Shown here piece by piece: positions 61,474 through 64,000 of a DNA stretch of 64,000 nucleotides (its first letter is position 1; each line of letters starts with the position of its first letter). The notes beneath the pieces were generated by a model that saw only the letters and a list, made by a program, of their open reading frames with translations, was not told where the DNA came from and did not search any database. The stretch covers positions 86,429-150,428 of the forward strand of contig JADFHE010000001.1 in the NCBI GenBank assembly GCA_022567295.1, written 5' to 3'. The DNA is from Pseudomonadota bacterium. Lineage in GTDB: Bacteria > Pseudomonadota > Gammaproteobacteria > Steroidobacterales > Woeseiaceae. The translations under genes were made by a program, and so were the position numbers.

Positions 61474-63804
61474 CTACGGATTCAGAATCCGGAAGGTTCC
61501 GGTTGTAGAGGTTGTGCCAAGTTTCGAAGGTGCTTCGATGAAGTGCCCCTGCACGAAATCGACGCCGACATCGCGCAGCCAGTCGAAGTCTTCCTGGTGC
61601 TCAACTTGTTCCGCCACAACTCGAAATTGCATCGTTCGCGCCAGCTTGATCATCGCCGTTACCATTTCCTGATTCACGAGGTCGGTCTGCAGATTACGCG
61701 TGTAGCTGCCATCGATCTTCAGGTAGTCAATAGGCAGATGCTTGAGGCTCGAGAACGAGCCCAGACCACTGCCAAAATCGTCAAGCGAGAACTCACAGCC
61801 GATGCCGTGCAGCACCTCAATAAAGCGCTGTGCATGCTGCACATTTGCAAGAATGGCCGCCTCTGTAACCTCGAAGCAGATCGCTGATGGTGCTACAGCG
61901 GAGCGATCGAGTGCATCTACCACGAAGCCGAGGAACGTTTCGTCACCGAGCGTCTGGCTCGACAGATTAATCGCGCAGCTACGGTGAGCGGACAGCTTGA
62001 TTTCGCCGCCTGAGATGGCTCCGAGCGTCGCGGTAATCACCCAGCGATCTATTTCCGGCATCATTTGATAACGCTCCGCGGGTCGCAGGAACTCCGCTGA
62101 ATTGCTCGATTGGCCCCTATCGTCTGTGAGACGAATCAGGACCTCCACAGACGGCCCGGAATCCGCCTTGCCACTCATGGCAATAATGGGCTGCAGAGCA
62201 AGTTCGAATCCATCCTCATGCAACGCCGTCTGCAGTCGTCGCAGCCATTGGATATCGCCGCGTTCTCTGGCTACAGCCTCATCACGTGCCGAGTAAATAT
62301 GCACCTGTCCCCGCCCTTGCTGTTTCGCCATGTAGCAGGCCGAGTCAGCGGCACTCATGACATCCTGCAATGTACCGCTGGCGTGGTTGATTTCGACCAG
62401 GCCGATAGACACTCCGATGTTGAATATCTTGTCTTGCCAAACAAAGCGGTAATTCGCCACGATGTGGCAGATATCAGAAGCGATCTGGCGCGCCTTTTCG
62501 ATCGGGCAACCGACCAGTAATGCACCGAATTCGTCGCCACCCAATCGACCGACGAAATCAGAGTCGCGGACCTCGTTTCGTATCAGGGCAGCAACCTCTC
62601 TGAGCATATTGTCCCCGGCCAGGTGACCACAGGTATCGTTGACGGCTTTGAATCGATCGAGGTCCATGTAAAACAACATGTGCACAGCCTCTTCGGCGTG
62701 CGCCGAGTCCATAGCCTCACCCAGGCGGCGTTCGAATTCGCGCCGATTAACCAGTCCCGTCAGCGGATCATGGGTCGCCTGATAGGACATTTTGCGCGTC
62801 AGACCACGCAATTCACTGACGTCATGGAATACGACCACGGTGCCGGAGATACTATTTCCCGGACCCCTGACTGGCGACGCTGTTATTTCCACCGAATGTT
62901 CATGCTCGCCGTCTGCGCTGACCATGACCGCGCGTCGGCCCATGTTCACTCGACGGCGCATTGCCAAACACTGCTCCACCGGATCTCCCAATGGGCGGCG
63001 GTCTGCATCGTCGACCAGTGTGAAGAGTTCGCCCACGCGATGCCCCGCCGCATCATCACGATTTGCGCCAATCAACGTTTCCGCCGCGAGATTCATGTAA
63101 TCAATGCGCCCGTCGTTATCGGTAGTAATCACTCCTTCTGAAATCGATTCAAGCGTGTACTGGGCCTGGCGCTTGCTTCGCGACAACGATACTTCGAGAC
63201 TTTTGCGATAACTGACATCGCGCGCAACGGTCAGTATGGCTCTTTGCCCGCGATACTCGATATTGGAACTCTGCGCCTCGACCCACAAACCTGTCTGGTT
63301 ACCGTTAATGAGTTGTATCTCAATACGACGTGGCGCGTCCTCACCAGCAAGCCGTTTCGCGACCGTCTTTTTGAACAGCGCCCGATACGCCGGCTTGACG
63401 AGGTCGGCGATTTCACGCCCGACCAGTTGCGCAGGTTCAAGACCGACCAGGCTGGCGGCCGTCTCATTTGACAGTAGAATTTTCTCATCGTGAATAATGA
63501 CGATCTCTGGCATTGTTCGAGTGAAGTCCTTAAAAAGACGATCGCGGCCCTGAATCTTTTTGTCGCGCTCACCCAGCGCATCGAACAGGCGATTGATGGT
63601 ATGCGCAAGCTGAGCCATCGCCGGATCATTCGGTACCGTCAGGCGATGCCCGACTGACGAGTCTTTGGATGCCTCGAGCATCTCCTCATTGAGTCGCTGC
63701 ACACGTCGTGAGACATTGCGGCGCGAGAACCACAACCACGCAGTAACTCCGACGCCGACAGTGGCGAGCGATACGAGTAGGATCATGATGACGTTCGATG
63801 ACAT
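61474..63804 (-). CDS. Membrane-anchored PAS-PAS-GGDEF-EAL protein
   Basis: N-terminal TM; GRLGGDEFGALLV; EAL domain with EVL, INLS, DDFGSG, YLKIDG. Confidence 0.95.
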   Translation of the reverse strand: MSSNVIMILLVSLATVGVGVTAWLWFSRRNVSRRVQRLNEEMLEASKDSSVGHRLTVPNDPAMAQLAHTINRLFDALGERDKKIQGRDRLFKDFTRTMPEIVIIHDEKILLSNETAASLVGLEPAQLVGREIADLVKPAYRALFKKTVAKRLAGEDAPRRIEIQLINGNQTGLWVEAQSSNIEYRGQRAILTVARDVSYRKSLEVSLSRSKRQAQYTLESISEGVITTDNDGRIDYMNLAAETLIGANRDDAAGHRVGELFTLVDDADRRPLGDPVEQCLAMRRRVNMGRRAVMVSADGEHEHSVEITASPVRGPGNSISGTVVVFHDVSELRGLTRKMSYQATHDPLTGLVNRREFERRLGEAMDSAHAEEAVHMLFYMDLDRFKAVNDTCGHLAGDNMLREVAALIRNEVRDSDFVGRLGGDEFGALLVGCPIEKARQIASDICHIVANYRFVWQDKIFNIGVSIGLVEINHASGTLQDVMSAADSACYMAKQQGRGQVHIYSARDEAVARERGDIQWLRRLQTALHEDGFELALQPIIAMSGKADSGPSVEVLIRLTDDRGQSSNSAEFLRPAERYQMMPEIDRWVITATLGAISGGEIKLSAHRSCAINLSSQTLGDETFLGFVVDALDRSAVAPSAICFEVTEAAILANVQHAQRFIEVLHGIGCEFSLDDFGSGLGSFSSLKHLPIDYLKIDGSYTRNLQTDLVNQEMVTAMIKLARTMQFRVVAEQVEHQEDFDWLRDVGVDFVQGHFIEAPSKLGTTSTTGTFRILNP

Positions 63805-64000
63805 TCAGAGCACAATTCCAGACCGAAAATATCCAGATACAGCCAAGTTATTGATGTTCATTTGTTATTATTGGGCTCAATGTGGCTCTCCGCAAACGGA
63901 GAGGTCAGAGTTAAGAAGATTACATAAATCAAGCATCTGTAAGCATATCCCAGCCACGTGACGTCGCTGCGGCGATTCACCATAATTCTGGAAGAGCTTT

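Overview
The window is 64 kb of gammaproteobacterial-type chromosome, mostly conserved core genes. From left to right on the sequence: a dcw cell-wall cluster (murD 5' end, mraY, murF, murE, ftsI, ftsL, rsmH, mraZ; minus strand); an RNase P RNA gene; rsmI / lpoA / yraN / gmhA-diaA; sspAB plus the cytochrome bc1 operon; degS-like protease, murA, ibaG; the LPS-transport/rpoN cluster (yrbG, kdsD, kdsC, lptC, lptA, lptB, rpoN, hpf, ptsN, rapZ, mgtE); a MoxR/VWA pair; penicillin acylase; pyk; a PhoX-like protein; pgk-gap-tkt; metK-ahcY-cpdA-GumN/TraB-hemL; mpl; rnd; adk; a PPi-type pfp; hppA; and a GGDEF/EAL protein. The main accessory segment lies between hemL and the LON-domain/mpl genes (about 47.2-53.5 kb). 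It holds small regulator/membrane/redox genes, an IS3-type orfA remnant, and five copies (four full, one truncated) of a ~190-bp multi-hairpin repeat. That repeat has roughly inverted ends and compensatory changes in its stems. It is the best candidate here for something undescribed. Other points worth a second look: a REP-like family whose ends supply the TAG stop codons of gmhA, sspB and sspA; a triple operator upstream of a HTH/membrane-protein operon; a 10-bp-phased MraZ operator; a cpdA gene with no ATG/GTG/TTG start; and a PPi-PFK/H+-PPase pair. All calls come from reading the sequence and recalled family motifs; no database search was run.
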